From Candidatus Sulfopaludibacter sp. SbA3 (lineage in GTDB: Bacteria; Acidobacteriota; Terriglobia; Bryobacterales; Bryobacteraceae), in NCBI GenBank assembly GCA_945900935.1, contig CAMDKT010000336.1:1-6677 (forward strand): a DNA stretch of 6,677 bases. Reading direction: 5' to 3'. This document shows positions 6,644 to 6,677 of the stretch, in pieces. The translations under genes and the position numbers were made by a program. Every line of letters begins with the position of its first letter. Within the stretch, counting starts at the first letter, position 1. A model generated the notes under the pieces. That model was not told the DNA's origin. It was given only the letters and a program-made list of their open reading frames with translations, and did no database searches.

Positions 6644-6677
6644 TTACCACGCTTCTCGGCCGCGGCCGCGGTGTCCG

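Larger units (their letters stand above)
6245..6677. other. Gene-poor region upstream of the symporter operon
   Basis: No convincing complete gene is present. Hand count over 6361-6540 gives about 53% G+C, against roughly 63% in the neighbouring genes, as expected for intergenic DNA. The stretch must hold the promoter of the minus-strand symporter-aldolase unit unless that unit has further upstream genes. The best minus-strand -35-like hexamer is TTGACG (6285-6290), but no good -10 stands at the right distance. Short reading frames occur on both strands without clear ribosome sites or recognisable families. It contains the palindrome at 6450-6463 and a small 6-bp stem with 3-nt loop at 6540-6554 (ACCTCA-TCT-TGAGGT). 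No intrinsic terminator was seen. Confidence 0.6.

Overview
The window looks like a high-GC (about 63% in coding parts) chromosomal piece from an Acidobacteriota bacterium, most likely of the Solibacter/Bryobacter type. This rests on the Oar-like TonB-dependent receptor, whose plug phrases (LPLNSRDFQQLVGLQAGV, LMDGVD, GPIRRNRIFFFQNYEG) are typical of the large receptor families in that phylum. It also rests on the general gene style. The taxon is an inference from family resemblance, not a search result.

Layout. (1) Positions 2-2602, plus strand: the C-terminal ~866 residues of an Oar/SusC-like TonB-dependent outer-membrane receptor, cut off by the left window edge. (2) Positions 2615-3814, plus strand, 12 bp downstream: a 399-residue glycoside-hydrolase-like TIM-barrel protein with a degenerate twin-arginine N-terminus. 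(3) Positions 3801-4727, minus strand: a DapA/NanA-superfamily class I aldolase or hydro-lyase whose stop overlaps the previous gene tail-to-tail by 14 bp. (4) Positions 4724-6244, minus strand: a sodium:solute symporter (SSS family) that lies upstream of the aldolase and shares an ATGA stop/start overlap with it. (5) Positions 6245-6677: about 430 bp without a convincing gene. This stretch is less GC-rich, carries a perfect 14-bp palindrome, and may hold worn gene tails at the right edge.

Working together. Two two-gene units converge: outer-membrane receptor plus putative glycan-acting enzyme, and inner-membrane symporter plus alpha-keto-acid-type aldolase. A simple reading is uptake and breakdown of a glycan-derived acid sugar. 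The receptor imports oligomers, the hydrolase-like protein acts on them, the symporter brings the acid monomer into the cytoplasm, and the aldolase cleaves or dehydrates it. No substrate can be fixed from the sequence. The convergent units need not be co-regulated, so the link between them is a hypothesis.

The most notable details are in the proteins. The symporter appears to lack the paired Ser/Thr that normally coordinates Na+ at site Na2. The aldolase keeps the Schiff-base lysine and the catalytic tyrosine but has GVAGE instead of the usual G[ST]TGE and no DapA-type arginine. No RNA gene, CRISPR array or intact mobile element was seen. I did not find a clearly new multi-gene system.
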